DNA from: Phytophthora colocasiae
Taxonomy: Eukaryota; Oomycota; Peronosporomycetes; Peronosporales; Peronosporaceae
Length of the DNA stretch: 64,000 bases
Direction: 5' to 3'
Assembly (NCBI GenBank): GCA_018806915.1
Contig: JAGKQI010000105.1
Location: 248,001 to 312,000, forward strand
Shown: piece by piece, positions 52,102-64,000 of the stretch
Position numbering within the stretch: position 1 is the stretch's first letter
Layout: the number at the start of each line of letters is the position of its first letter
Translations under genes and position numbers: made by a program
Notes under the pieces: model-generated
The model's database searches: none
Seen by the model: the letters and a program-made list of their open reading frames with translations, nothing else
What the model was told of the DNA's origin: nothing

Positions 52102-55100
52102 ATGACTGAGGAAACGAACGCTTCTTCTGAGCTTAAACGCCCCACCGAATGGGGCGGCAGGCGACGCCACAGGCACTTGTCCTGCTTCGGCAACTGCCAA
52201 TATGTCGCAGGGTGGAGATGTTGGTTCGGCCACATCGCCAGGTGGCAGCCCTAGCGCCCCAGCCCATGCATCCCAACCTACCGACTCACAGGTCGATGGT
52301 CCGACTGAGGATCTCCCTGGTGATGACATGAACTCGGCCGGTGTTGGTGATCTCTCGCCACCAGTGGTTTCACGTGGGAATCTCACTCTGAATTCTCTGA
52401 GGGAACTCCTGGTGTCTTCAGACCGCGAGCCTTTGGTGCCCCACGGCTTTTGTCTACGGAAGAGGTCGATCGGCTGTTTCGTCAGGGTCTGGTGACAACC
52501 ACAGGGGATCAAGTCACGGCGTTGGGGGACTCTGATGTTCCCCAGAACTATATCGCTCCCAGCGTGAAGCCAGAGGACGTGCCTTTCTGGTGAGTACCCC
52601 ACGCGAGCTGAAGACTTCAGAAGAGGGCGCCACATAGCGAATGCGTACGGTGGCCCCTGTGTGCTCGTGGGTTACGAGGCACTTACTGATGAAGACCTCC
52701 GGGAGCTGGAGCGAGTGATTCCAAGCTTCGACCCCACCGAAGTTGTGTCTCCGTGCGCCCAGACTCCAGACGTGCGTACTCTGGATGCTTTGACGTCGTC
52801 TGTGGATGTTCGCCGGGAACTGGGGTCTCTGGTTTCTCATGTCTCTCCCACTCGGCTTGCCGAGAAAGTTTTTCGGACGGCCGGATGCTTAAAGCTTATG
52901 ACTGCTGCTCACCGTCGCCTTCGGGAACGCGTTGGTTCTCAGAACGGTGTCGCCTTGATTGATGCTGCAGCAGCGCGCTCTGAATGCGAAGAAATCAAGC
53001 GTGAGTGGGTACTGCACTGTCAATACTGGAAACACGAGCTTAAGTGTGCCCAGCAAGACGCCGGTGCGGTAGAAGAACGCATGACTTCGGAGATTCAGGA
53101 TCTCAAAGCTCACTACCAGGACCAAGTGGAAGCTCTGAAGTCTGACAAGGCAGTTCTGAAGTCTTAAGTCGCTGATCTTCAAGCACAGGTCTCGATTCTG
53201 AAGTCGCGTCCTGAGGTCAAGCCCACAGATCCGTGGGGGTTCTCAGAGTTCTTACAAGAGAATTCTGAAATCTCTGGTAATTGGGATCGGCTCCATGACC
53301 TTCTGGTGTCATACCAAGAGGACACCATCGTCCCTGATAACTGGACGACTATCATCAGCGTGACAGCCTTGGACGCGCGAAAGAAACCCGTTCCTGACTT
53401 CAAGAAACGGCTTTCTGAGGAACGAGCTCGTCAGGCTGCTGAGAAGACCGCGAGGACCTCCAGAGTTCTGGATCTTACTCATCCAAGTACTGAAACCTCA
53501 GAGTCCAAGAGCGAGAGCCCACGGTACCTGTCATATCCGCCGAAGCCCCAGACTCTGAAAAACACCTCCGAAGCGACCGCCTCAAGCGGGACTCCAAGAA
53601 TTTGCAGCGTCGCCCGTCCGGACACAAGCCCGTTGAAGAATCGGCGCTTCCGGCGAATGCAGATTCTAAGGTGGCAAAGTCTGAGGTCCACAAGAGACTC
53701 CCTGGTGACGTGGTCTGGAAGGAAGTTCGACCCGACCTCCGCCAAGCCCTGCTGTCTGGGATCAAGTATGATAAAGCCATGGAGTGGTTGGCATCGGATA
53801 AAGCGGCTCACAGTCTCTTCAGCAGTCCGGCTCTCATTCAGATGTTGGTGAGCCTGGTATTCTCTTGTCGCCTGGATGCTACTCTTTGGGCCAAGTACGT
53901 CCCTGAAGTGTATTACCAGATGGCCGACGAGGTGGTGGATCGTCACATCTCAGCTGGTACCGAGCCTGCAGCCTGGGGTGATCTGGATGGTCACGTAAAT
54001 TATCCAGAAAGTGATGTCGAGTCCACCGCCGACAACCCCAAGGACGATCCGGATTACAAGGATTCTGGTGTGATCGAGTCTGAAGACGAAGGTGACGACG
54101 AGAGCTCTGATGATGGTGAGTCTGACGACAGCGATTCCGAGAGCGACAAGTCTGAAGACAAGAAGTCTCAGGACCAGAAGTCGGGGAGCAAGAAGTCTGG
54201 GAGCAAGAAGTCTGGGGACAAGAGGTCCGGGAGCAAGAAGTCCGATGACCACCCGCGTCCTGGCTCTAAGCGTCCCCGGGACTCTGATGACGACTCGGAC
54301 TCTGATGATGGGCCTATCATCCCTACCAAGAAGTCCAAGAGAAGCCTTGCGTCCATAAAAGCCCATACCAGTCCCAAGTCCCGTCCGAAGTCCACCAGTG
54401 GAAGTGGATCGAAGCCCAAGAGTTCTTCTGGGAAGGCACGTAGTCTGGTATCCAAGCCCTACAATTCTCTGACGGTCAAGGAGCTCCAGGTGGTGGAAAC
54501 ACCAGACTGTGAAGCATCCTCCTGGTTGTACTATGGTATCAGGGTACAACGAGTGAGCTCTACCAAGACCACCACTGGCCAGACATTGGGTTTTCCAGAC
54601 TACGAGGTGCACAAGCACTCATGTGCCATCCTCAAGAAGCGCTGGGACTCTGAGCGGTACTGTGCAGTCCTCCGCAAGAAGCGTGCCCCTTGGAAAGTCA
54701 TGTTCGACAACCGATTCTCAGAGTTTTACTTCCACAAGCGGGAAGAACTGGGGCCCATGGTGTTGGCTGACGTGGAAGACATCGTGCGCAGCATGAAGAA
54801 GCATGCTCAAGCCTTCTGGGAGCGTACGCATTGGGTGACCATGGATGTTGAGGCTGACGAAAAGTCTGCGGAGCTTCACAAGTACCGGTCCATGCGTCGA
54901 GCCGCCATGATTCGTCAGCACAACGCCCTCATCCGAAAGGTCCTGGGGCACAAAGATTTCCCAGAGTCGCTGCTTTCAGAGCCTGGCATCTGGGTTGTCC
55001 CAGACAAGTCCTGCCCTTGGATCTGGCAAGATCCCAGAGTCGCAGAGCTGGGGGGTCCCAAGTGTCTGAGTCTGGAGACGCAACTGGGTGACTTGGACGC

Positions 55101-55236
55101 TATTGAGCCTGCTCGGATGCAATGGGCCACGGTGAATGCGGACGAAGAGTGGCTCCAGTATGTCCCTGCTGACATCAAGAAGGATCAATTGACACCTGCG
55201 GAGCGTTCCGAGAACCCGATCTCCCTTCACTACTGA
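52102..55236 (+). pseudogene. Extra ORF of unknown function, antisense to Gypsy gag-pol
   Basis: A plus-strand coding region of about 1,000 codons, read as open segments joined by apparent frame changes near 52140, 52430, 52590 and 53560 and one in-frame stop near 53165; the last 544 codons (53602-55236) are intact. No known domain is recognised. Features: a Ser/Pro-rich start, a coiled-coil-like stretch before the stop (ECEEIKREWVLHCQYWKHE, LKAHYQDQVEALK), an acidic Asp/Ser region (about 54000-54150), a repetitive SKKSGSKKSGDKRSGSKK basic region resembling a nuclear localisation signal, and a globular Trp/Cys/His-containing C-terminal about 270 residues (YEVHKHSCAILKKRWD, FWERTHWVTMDVEA, CPWIWQDPRV). 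The stop is 356 nt from the convergent pol stop. It is probably an accessory gene of this Gypsy lineage. Confidence 0.65.
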
Positions 55237-55592
55237 AGCTCAGGTGTCCACCATGGTGCCCACGGGAAGGCTGCATCTTCGAGAAGCCAAATAGTTGTCT
55301 GCATTTGTGACGTAAATCCCCGGCCTCAGTGTAGCCCCCTAATCCCTTAATCTTTCAATATCACTCCACATAATCACACTCCTTCTCATCATCTCATCAT
55401 TCATAACTTCGTATCCTCCAGTACTTAATTCTCCACAAACTCACTTCCATATTCACATTCACACAGTCGTTTTATATAAGCAGCAACATGGTCGATCACA
55501 TATCCAAACACATGAATTTCAGAAATAAGTCTCTGAAAACACGCACTCAGATTACCACACTCTAAAGGTCAATATCTGAAATCCTTCAGATA

Positions 55593-57995
55593 TCAGACTT
55601 CCAGATGTGTTTTCAGAGTTATTAGACTCTGGGATGATCGTCTCCAGCCTGCATCGCCTGAAAACGGGCTCGTGCTCGTGCACTCTGATTGAATTCGTAA
55701 AGTAATGCTCCACAATTCCAACTTCGATAACGGCAACCACTCAGTTTCATCGTAACCTTTCCACTTAATCAAATATTCGCGTAGGCGTCTGGACGTCCTG
55801 GTACGCTTGTTCCAACGGGTATCCAGAATCTTCTCCACTTCATACTCGCCGTTTTCAGTATCAGGTTCCCAACTATCTTCTGGTAACAGGGCGGCGTCAA
55901 AATCATCATCTTCTGAAATCTGGAGTTCTGCCGTGGGTCGTCTGGGGAACAGAGCCCTTGGCTTCAGACGGCTCACATGGACCCAGGGGTTCACGCGGTA
56001 GCCGGTATCTTCAACCTTGAGTCGTACTCTGAAATCGTCCAGCATCTCCTCGATCCTGAAGGGTCCGTGCCACATGTGTGCTAGTTTCCTGCTCAATCCC
56101 GTTTGTACCTTAGGGATGTAGAGCCATACAGCGTCGCCTATAGCGAAACCTGACTTCAGACGCTCTGACAACTCGTTCCATTTCCTGGTCTGTTCTTCAG
56201 ACCGGTCACGCTTTGCCTTCTTCTGGAGATCTTCGGCACATGCCAGAGCATAGCTATAGTCTCGTTGCATCTTCCGTCTCCATTCGTACGCAGTTCGCTC
56301 CTGAGTCGTCGATGGCTTGGGTCCAAGCATAGCGGACACCGTCCCATTAGCATCCCAACCATGTACCAGGTAGAAAGGCGTTTCCAGACGGGTGGCATCG
56401 AATGATGTGTTCAGGGCAAACATCAGACGTTCGGCGTGATCATCCCAGTCACTTTGATCAGCTTCAGAGATATATGCCTTAATCGCGCGCACCACAGTCT
56501 GTACTGATCTCTCTTGCTGGCCGTTGGCTTGAGGCCGATACCCTAGAGTAGCTCGTTGTCTGCTACCCAAGAGTTCCCTGAAACACTTGAACACCTCACT
56601 CATAAAGCGGGGATCTTGATCATGACGAATCAGAGAGCTAGCACCAAAGTTTCTGAAAACGCGTTCCTCATAAGCCTCTGCTACATCCTGAGCAGTGGTG
56701 ACACTCATTGGCTTGCACATCACGTATCCTGAAAACATATCCTGGAACAGCAAGAGAAACGTGTTTCCACGTGCGGATTTCGGCATGTGGGTCACAAAAT
56801 CCATAGACACCACTTCAAATGGCCGGCTGGGCTCAATATTTCCAGGGGACGGTCCAGGATTTGGGGGTCGCCCCTTGCCACTGGCACAGTCTACGCATTC
56901 CTTCACAAATCTCTCCACATCGGCATACATACCCAACCAGTAAAACTCCGAACTCAGCTTCTCAAAGGTTCTCCTGATTCCTTGATGTCCACCTTGGTAG
57001 TCTTCATGAGCATAGTGTAACAGGTCTGGATACAAGTCTCTGGGAACCACCAGTCTGAGTTCGTCAACATTGTCCCGGGGCCGTTCTCGAGTAGCGCGAC
57101 TCAGGCGATACAGTACATCTCTAGAATCTAGAACGAAGTCCTCAGCAACTCTGGCAAGCTTCCTGACTCGGGGTCGTGGTAAATCTCCCACGTCACCTTT
57201 CAGAAACTTCATGAGTTCAATCAAGTACGGGTCCTGACTCTGATGCGCCTTGATCCGTCGCCAGCGTTCGGCCTGGAACTCCAAAGGTCCCAAAGGTTCT
57301 CGTTCGCCATCACCCTCAGGCAGATTAGCGTCAGGCGGAGCTTGGGCACGGGTTACAGCAATCAACACTCTGGCCGATCGAGGTAGGGGTGCGGATTCCG
57401 GATCAAAAACATTCTCAGACTCTGGTGACGCATTACGTTCTTCAGAGTCTGATATTTTTGACTCTTGAACTTCCAGGTCCGGGGCTGAGCAAGGCTTCAT
57501 CAGTTTCTCATGAACTTTGGATACCAGTTGCAGGTGCATGAGTTCATCCTCGTCCTGCACCTGCCAAGCTTCCCCAAGAGTCAAAGTTTTCGAGGTCAGG
57601 TAATCCGCTGCTTGGTTAAACTCGCGCTTCACATGCACCAACTTCAGAGTCCGAAACTTGGTTTTCAGAGACTCAAATTCGGCCAACCTCCGTTGCAAGT
57701 TAGGCTGATTGCAGTTGATCAGTCCCTGAGCCTGTTGTATCGCGATGCGCGAATCTCCCACAACCACCAACTCCTGTATTCCGTAGTCGAGTGCCATCTT
57801 CAGACCGTAATTCAGGCCACAGTATTCCGAGTCATTCACCGTGACATCCGTCAGGGGAAACCCTCGGGCTTCCAGAACGCTCCACCCCGGGAGTTCCCAG
57901 AGTATACACCCACAGCTTCCCAGACGGGTAGACGTCTTTGCGGCACCATCAAAACTCAGAACATAGCCCTGATAATCTGCTTCCAGCATTTCCAC
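55593..57995 (-). pseudogene. Gypsy second RNase H, integrase and chromodomain
   Basis: An 800-codon open segment, the C-terminal part of pol. Residues about 1-150 are an RNase HI-like fold with acidic residues in LSFDGAAK, NDSEYCGL and VVGDSRIA and the HVKREFNQAADYL end. The integrase follows: HHCC zinc domain (HYAHEDYQGGHQGIRRTF to CVDCASGKG), DDE core (EVVSMDFVTHMP, IRHDQDPRF, RPQANGQQER). The last about 60 residues are a chromodomain (YEVEKILDTRW, REYLIKWKGYDETEWLPLS), typical of chromoviruses that target chromatin. Joined to the RT segment only through a frame change near 57990-58005, so counted as broken. Confidence 0.85.
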
Positions 57996-59869
57996 ACTGA
58001 TAGGAACTGGCGGCTTGACTCGCCCTTGACTGGGATCAGATTTTCAGAGACTTCGTCCAGATGCTCCCTGGGGGTAATGCCCGCACCGAGTATAGCTGGG
58101 AGTCCATCTTCGTCACGCTGTACCCGGCGGATCTCCAGGTTCCACTGCGACAATTTCATACCCCACTTGACGTTTCTGCCGTCGGTGGAGTTCGATGTCA
58201 GCAACCATTTCAGGACAGAGTATCTGGTATAGACCACAATCACCGGACTTGATTCCACCAGAGCTCTGAAGTTTTCCAAGACTCTGAGGATCGCAATCAC
58301 TTCCTTCTCAGCGATATGATACCTGAGTTCGGCGTCGTTCAGGACACGACCCGTGAACCGGACCGGGTGTATTATTCCCTCATATTCTTGTCCCAAGACT
58401 GCTGAAGCAGCCCAAGGGTTCGCATGCGGAATGACAACAAACGGTCTGGTTCGGTCTGGATGTCTGAGTAGTGGAGTAGAGACTATCTTGCGTTTCAGAA
58501 TTTCGAACGCCTCTTTCGCACGAGTCAGGTCTCGTCCAGCACGAATCTGCTCGTCCGTCAGCTCATAGAGGGTAGCAGCAATCACCGGTAAATCCTCAAT
58601 AAACTTGTTGTAATAGTTGAGGCTTCCCATGAAACTCTGAACTCCCTTCAACGTAGACGGAAATGGCAGTTCTTCAACTCCTTTGACAATCTTAGGTGTT
58701 GCCCTCAGACCCTCGGCACTGATTTCGTGGGATAGGTACGGTATCGACAACTTCCCGAACTCGCTCTTGGGCAAACTCACAGAAATGTTCCAATAGCGAA
58801 GCCTGAAAAGCAGGGCATTCAAATCGTCACATAATTGGTCCCAAGTCGGTGCTCCATGTGCGATGTCGTCGATGTATGAACTCCTCCCCAGGACTGGGCC
58901 CATGCACGTGGGAACAGGAATGTTCCTCTGAAAGACGGTCATCTGACTTGTGAGGGTTGGCATCTCTGAAATCGGAGTATGGTTCTCAGAGTCTGAAAGA
59001 TGCTTTTTAGAGTCCTGAGGCTGGAGTTGCAGAAATTCCAGAACCTCTGCATCAACTTCAGCTTCTTCTTCTGGTGACAGTCTCACGAATCCCCACAGGC
59101 AATTGTCTAACATAGCTTGATACACAAGAGGGGCGTTCTTCAGACCAAACGGCATCCTTACCCACTGAAAATGTCCAAACGGGCAGATGAAAGCTGATAT
59201 CAGTCGTGCGCGCTCCGTCATCCTGATCGCCCAGAAACCACTAGCCATATCCAGGCTCATGAACCACATGGCAGCCTCAAAACCAATCAAGAGATCGTCA
59301 ATAAGAGGTAGAGGGTAACGTGACAGTTGAATGAAGCCATTCACGATGCGATAGTCGATGCACATTCGTATGTCAACACCATTCTTCTTAAGAACGATCA
59401 CAATAGGAGATGCCCACGGGGAGTTAGAGTACTCAATCAAACCAGTTTCCAGGAGTTTCTTTAGAAGCTCGTATACCTTCAGCATGAGATGAGGGGCGAC
59501 GGATCTCGGACGTTGAGCTACCGGTTTGGCATCTCCCACATCCAGATCACAGACCACACCCCTTGCCGGTGCGGGTGCTGCATTACCATCTCCCAGGAAT
59601 ATTTTCCTGTGGTACCTCAGAATATCACGCAGTTTCTTCTCCATTTCTGGGGTCGTCTTTCCTGGTTCTCCAACATCAGCGCTGTCGATATCACACTCTG
59701 GTGTCAATTCTTCCAGCTCAGGCAACATGACCAGTTGGTCGCGTAATTGAGCGAGGAGTTCCGTGCCTTCTCGCATATATACACCCGGCTCCAAGTCCAA
59801 TTCTTCATTCGTAACATTCATGCACCGCTCGTATTCCACTCGTAATTTTTCCACAGGCGTTCCAGGCAT
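57956..59869 (-). pseudogene. Gypsy reverse transcriptase with linked RNase H
   Basis: A 637-codon open segment. RT motifs: GLIEYSNSPWASPIVIVLKK, RMCIDYRIVN, SLDMASGFWAIRM, MPFGLKNAPLVYQ and the catalytic SSYIDDIAHG (Tyr near residue 331). About 70 acidic, Ser-rich residues are inserted between WGFVRL and SYIDD, where typical Gypsy enzymes have only a few. The linked RNase H follows (RPFVVIPHANPWAASAVLGQ, HIAEKEVIAIL). It overlaps neighbouring segments in other frames at both ends, indicating frameshifts. Confidence 0.85.
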
Positions 59870-60753
59870 CCCTGAATAGGAATATCCCAGGATTCATCCA
59901 TTAGGTCGAAATCGTCCGCGGGTAACTCAGGGGTCTGAGAGTCACCTAATATACACTCAGGCTTTGAGTCAAGGCCGTCTCCGGCAATAACAACGGACGA
60001 GTCACCAGGGTCTGTGTGTGGAGTACTTTCAGAGGATGTTTCCAAATCTCTGGTATCTGTACTAATGTCCGCACTTCCCGTTGACTCGCCGGAGCAACCA
60101 TTCTCCGTCTGGGTGAATGCATCCAGGGCGAAGCGTACTTGTTTCACGGTCGGTGGTGACTCTGGTTTCACGAACTGCACTCGAGCGTTGTCAAACCTTG
60201 GACGTTGCAGTATTTCAGTCGGCCATGGGTAGTCCGGGCGATCTACACACGGCGGCTGCGATATCAAAGCCTCCAACTCCGCCTCTCTCTTTATACGTTT
60301 CTTAGTCTCTGGTGACGGGGTGCTTTCCAGAATCAGAACTTCCCAATCACGATAGGCAGCGGAACCTGGACGCACGAAACGTCCATGCCTTGGGAAGAAA
60401 CCATATTCCACGATCCTCGCGACATCAGAAAGTTCATTGACCCACGTGTTTTTATCAGAGATGTTTACCACGCGAACGGCCACGGGCCAAGATCGGGCCG
60501 CATAGATCAGCTGGGTAACCCAGCGGTCACCGCGTCCGGCCCACACGACTTCCCTCTGGGGGTTCGTTGGCCCATAGTCAATTCGGACAGTGAACTCCTC
60601 GCCCGGACTCAGAAGGACAGCCTCGCTTGGTCTAACCGACCTGTTACGACCAATGTGATCACCAGGTTCCCAATTACACATCATCACCACTACCTCGTCT
60701 GGTAACGACACCAGACCTTCACGAGCACTAATTCTCACTCCAGCAGCAAACAT
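59818..60753 (-). pseudogene. Gypsy pol segment between protease and RT
   Basis: A 311-codon open segment continuing the protease region (MFAAGVRISAREGLV follows the usual LLGMDF motif, which is lost at a frame change near 60755). It carries a beta-rich stretch (LLSPGEEFTVRIDYG) and an acidic Ser/Thr-rich linker to the RT. No separate domain name is assigned. Confidence 0.65.
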
Positions 60754-61259
60754 AAAACCCGCACGTCAATTCCTTCACCGATATTCGCGACCCAAACATC
60801 CACAATATATACCACTCTTGGCCCAAGCGTCAACTTGATCTCAGCGCTGGCACCGATATAGGTTGGAACACCACCCATCCCCGACACTTTGGTCTGCTTG
60901 TGCGACTTGAGTCTGAGTCCGAGCTTACGCGCAAAGTCGTAACTCAGAATATTTATGGTCGCACCAGTATCCAAGAGAATCTTGGTCCGATGGTCATTCA
61001 CAGCACCATACACCATCACCACATCCCTCTTTGACCGATCAGGGTAGTTATCTTCCCACCAGCCATAACACTCGCCATCCTTCAACCTGAACGACACTGA
61101 GTCGTCTGGTGTCGGGTCGGCGTCGTCGGCGATCTCAGGTAGCTCGTTCCCTGAGTTTCCAGAGGGTATGGTCGGTTCTTGGGCAAAAGTAGTCATGCAT
61201 TGTTGAGTGTTATCGTGAATCTTTCTCAGCTCTGGCCCTACACACACTAGAACACACAA
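60735..61259 (-). pseudogene. Gypsy aspartic protease
   Basis: A 174-codon open segment with the retropepsin motif KILLDTGATINILSYDFARK and the downstream VSGMGGVPTYIGASAEIKL. The active-site Asp-Thr-Gly is intact. The frame ends early after GEGIDV where the LLGMDF motif should follow, so a frameshift is inferred there. The start is not an ATG; fusion to gag by readthrough or frameshift is likely in the intact element. Confidence 0.75.
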
Positions 61260-61312
61260 CTCTGGGGTAACGCCATGCCCGGCGCGTTTCGGATCCCCAT
61301 CCGACGGGCATA

Positions 61313-63963
61313 TTAGTTTAACGGCTTCCCAGAGTCCGCCTCATCACTCAGGAGTTTCTCCCGTAGGTGGTTCGGCATGTCCTTGAGTGCACCTTGTCGA
61401 GCGAGTTGCTTGAGTGCTTCCAGAGTTTTCAAATCTTCACAGGGTTTTCCAGGGTGTACTCTTCCACATACTTCACAGGGTGGCATCCGACACATTCGAC
61501 TCGGGTGTCCCTTTTCCTGACATCGGTCACACGTGACGTCTCTCCAGCAATCTTCTTCTGAGTGTCCTGAGCGTTGACATTTTTCACAGAACTTGTTCCA
61601 GTAACCACCATTCTCATGACGCCTTTGATGGAACCCCTGACCTGACGATCCAGACGGGGACTGGGGCGGCGGACGCCATCCCATGTTATCCATCACTCGA
61701 TATACCTCATTCGTCAGAGTCTGCGTCCAATCTGCACTTGGTGGAGCCTTTGAATTGTTCGAAGATGCCTGCGCAGTACTTTCATCACGGGTAGACTCTG
61801 AAATCGCACTTGGAGTTCTGGAATCACCCGTCTGATCTCTGGTATCCTGATTGGATTTCAGAGCTTCCTTATGATTTTCTGAGTCTTCAGAGTCATAGTC
61901 TTCAGAATCCATATCTCTTGCGACATAAGTCCGATGCACACGCTTGGGCTTGAACTGTCCTCGCGGAATATTGTCAGCCCGGAAGTCTCGAGACTTGGCA
62001 GGGTCATTTCTTGGTCACCAGTTCGCCACACATCTTCATCTTGCTGCAACGCATATTCCAAGTCTGAAATTCGCCGAAATCTCTGACCTTGCAGCGACGT
62101 TTTCAGGCGCGCATCCTTAAGCTTCGTGATGAATCGCAGTACATGCTTCTCAAGACGCTTGGACGACTTCCGGAAATCGATGTCAGCTTTTCCAGCGGCA
62201 GAATTAAGTCGGTAGAAAAATTCAAGCGGAGTCTCAGAGTCTTTCATAGCCATAGTGAAGTATCTCTCAGAATATGATGACCGAGCTTTGCAATAACGTT
62301 TCTTGAACTCTGAAGACAGCTCTTTCCAGTCACGGGACACACTTTTGGGTAGCTGGTTAAACCAGTCTCGCGCAGACACAGGGAGCTTCAACTTAAGTTC
62401 CTGGATGCGCGTCTTAGTCGACCAACCTCCTTGAGAAGTCATATTCGTAAACCGCTCCCACCAGTGGACACGTTCCCTGAGGGTAGCTCTGGGGTCGAAT
62501 TCCCCAAGGTTGTTCGAGTTCATGAACGGCCTTAGCGTCAGAAGTGTGGTTCCGGCTTGTGCTTGAGTTGCTGCCGTCAGATTCACCACTTCACCTGGCT
62601 CTGAGTCCTCCGATGACGAGCTCGCAGAGTCTGAGCTTGAATTGTCAGAGTCTCCACCAGAGTCTGGTGCTCTATCATGACGCTTCGCTCTGCGAGACGC
62701 TCTTCGATCTCCATTAGGCCGTCTATCTTCAGTTTTCTGCGGCGGATCTCGTCTCGGAGTAGGCGCACGTCTAGTATCGCCCTTGGTCTCTGTCACCGAG
62801 GTCGCTTGAACCACGTGGGTGGCCGTAGCAGCAGTAGCGCCGCCATTCCTCTCAGGCTTCACTCGCTTCGTCCCCGTGCTTCGTGAAGGGTGCCTTGCTG
62901 GAAGGTTGCAACCTCTCGAGATTCCGTCTTGAGAGCCGGTGAATGTGACATGGGTTCAACCCCAACCCTTCTTGCGTCACTTCTGATTTCTGACCCGGAT
63001 ACTGGATACATAGTTGCAACTTCAGGGTTACCTGTATGTAACACTTGGTTTGAAGTTGCCGAATCAGGTGACCGACCCTTCGCGCTTCTTGAACTTGGGA
63101 TAATGTCGCCCGAAGGTTTCTCAACTGACCGGCTTGGAACCGTTGCATGTTCTGAGAACTTTCTTTCTCCCTGTCGCGCTCGGCTTCCATGACTTTCATT
63201 CGCTGTTGTAAGGCTTCCATTTGAGAAATCCAGTCCCGTTTCATCTCGTCAGTCGCACGCGCACGTTCGGCTTCAATCTCAGCCTCTCTTTGTCGCCAGC
63301 GTTCAGCAAACACTGATTCCAGCCGTTGATTTTCAGAGTTCTGGAGCTCCGTTTTCAGAGTTTCCAACTCTGCCGCGCTGCGACTCCTGAGCTTGCTTTC
63401 AGATACCAGACTTCTGCGTTCTTCAGCATCGTCGGCGCGTCTCTCAGCCTCCAGCCTCGCGTTTTCTGACTTCAACAAGCGCTCGGTGAGCGTCTGAATT
63501 TCGCGTCTTGCCTCCAAGTCACGTTGCTCTCGACGACGATCGCGTTCCATGGTCTCCAAGCGTTCTCGGGCCAAGAACTCCATCTGCGCCTGCTCCATCC
63601 GGTTTTGCCACTCCTGCTGTTGCCTCATGATGTTCAACTCGATCTGGGCAGGCCCTGATCTCTGAGAGCTTCGAGCTTCAGACTTCGTACGACTCGACGC
63701 GATGGAACTCAAACGTCGGGACGATGGTCTCGGAAGGTCTTCACTCTTCACACTTTGGCGGTGGCTCTGGTGACTTTCGCTTTGGGTGGAGGCAGATACA
63801 GGCAGGATCTCCGGAGACAATTGTTTGAAATCCCGTGAAGAACTTCCGACAGACACCTGGTTTCAGACCCCGCACCCGGCACCTCTGGTCTCTCTTCCGG
63901 CATGTCGACATCCTCGGACTCTGGTTTCACTGGTAACAGCGTTCGCGTCACTTGGATCCCCAT
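61313..63963 (-). pseudogene. Gypsy gag region
   Basis: Read in at least three open segments (63748-63963, 62852-63856, 61858-62862 and 61313-61939 overlap in different frames). The N-terminal part is a long Arg/Glu-rich coiled coil (ERLETMERDRRREQRDLEA and on to EREKESS-type sequence). The central part is the retrotransposon Gag domain (FDPRATLRERVHWWERFTN to YFTMAMKDSETPLEFFYRL). The C-terminal part has three zinc knuckles: CEKCQRSGHSEEDC, CDRCQEKGHPSRMC and CEVCGRVHPGKPC. The frame stays open to the right edge beyond the ATG at 63963, so the true start may be outside the window. Confidence 0.8.
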
Positions 63964-64000
63964 GCCTTCAGAGACTGTTCCTCCTACATCAGCGCCTTGA

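Larger units (their letters stand above)
50240..64000 (-). mobile_element. Decayed Gypsy chromovirus, 5' end outside window
   Basis: Minus-strand order from the right edge leftwards: gag with three zinc knuckles, protease, RT-RNase H, second RNase H, integrase and chromodomain, then an opposite-strand extra ORF, then a non-coding stretch taken as the 3' LTR. At least five frame changes break gag-pol. The left boundary is not fixed because the 5' LTR is outside the window; 50240 is the first plausible TG after element A. Confidence 0.75.

Noticed and set aside
52514..52840. Minus-strand continuation of Gypsy pol left of 55593
   Set aside because: Minus-strand frames here have no pol motifs; the plus-strand frames are coding-like instead.

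Overview
The window looks like an oomycete genome, most likely Phytophthora or a close relative. The evidence is dense genes with few short GT-AG introns (mostly 59-75 nt), several start codons preceded by a sequence close to the oomycete Inr/FPR core promoter (GCTCATTYYNCAWTTT), many PX/FYVE phosphoinositide-binding proteins, flagellate-type genes (RP2-like, EMAP-like), and Copia and Gypsy retrotransposons beside a gene-rich block.

Layout. 1-15.3 kb: eight head-to-tail genes on the minus strand. From 5' to 3' (high to low coordinates) there are five MGC-start PX-domain proteins (14490-15269, 13033-13968, 11885-12454, 10961-11500, 9091-10365), a larger PX protein (6749-8668), a tail-anchored acidic protein (5356-6498) and a very large acidic repeat protein running off the left edge (1-4799). 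Shared organisation (N-terminal lipid-anchor signal, Glu/Val/Pro/Ala-rich disordered linker, C-terminal PX) points to a tandemly expanded family of membrane-tethered phosphoinositide readers. 16.3-40.8 kb: conserved single-copy eukaryotic genes: ribosomal protein L31, a type I DnaJ/Hsp40 with a CaaX end, an A/B-type cyclin, an RP2/TBCC protein, a PH-FYVE protein, PUF60 splicing factor, a Yippee-like protein, a secreted intradiol-dioxygenase-like protein and a 2,408-residue EF-hand/EMAP WD40 protein. Exon structures were worked out by reading splice sites and checking phase.

41.1-64 kb: repeat-rich. An intact Copia element (41118-46682) has 232-bp LTRs differing at one visible base and a CTTTT target duplication. 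Next to it is a nest of DNA transposons: element A (29-bp TIRs, IS630/Tc1-type DDE transposase remnant) contains element B (about 137-bp TIRs, TA duplication, another DDE transposase remnant), and B's left TIR is split by a 630-bp non-autonomous element C (AAT duplication). From about 50.2 kb to the right edge is a decayed Gypsy chromovirus on the minus strand (gag, protease, RT-RNase H, second RNase H, integrase, chromodomain). On the opposite strand between pol and the presumed 3' LTR is a long extra ORF of unknown function.

The two most interesting items are the lipid-anchored PX gene array and the antisense extra ORF of the Gypsy element. No CRISPR, operon, rRNA or intact tRNA gene was seen.
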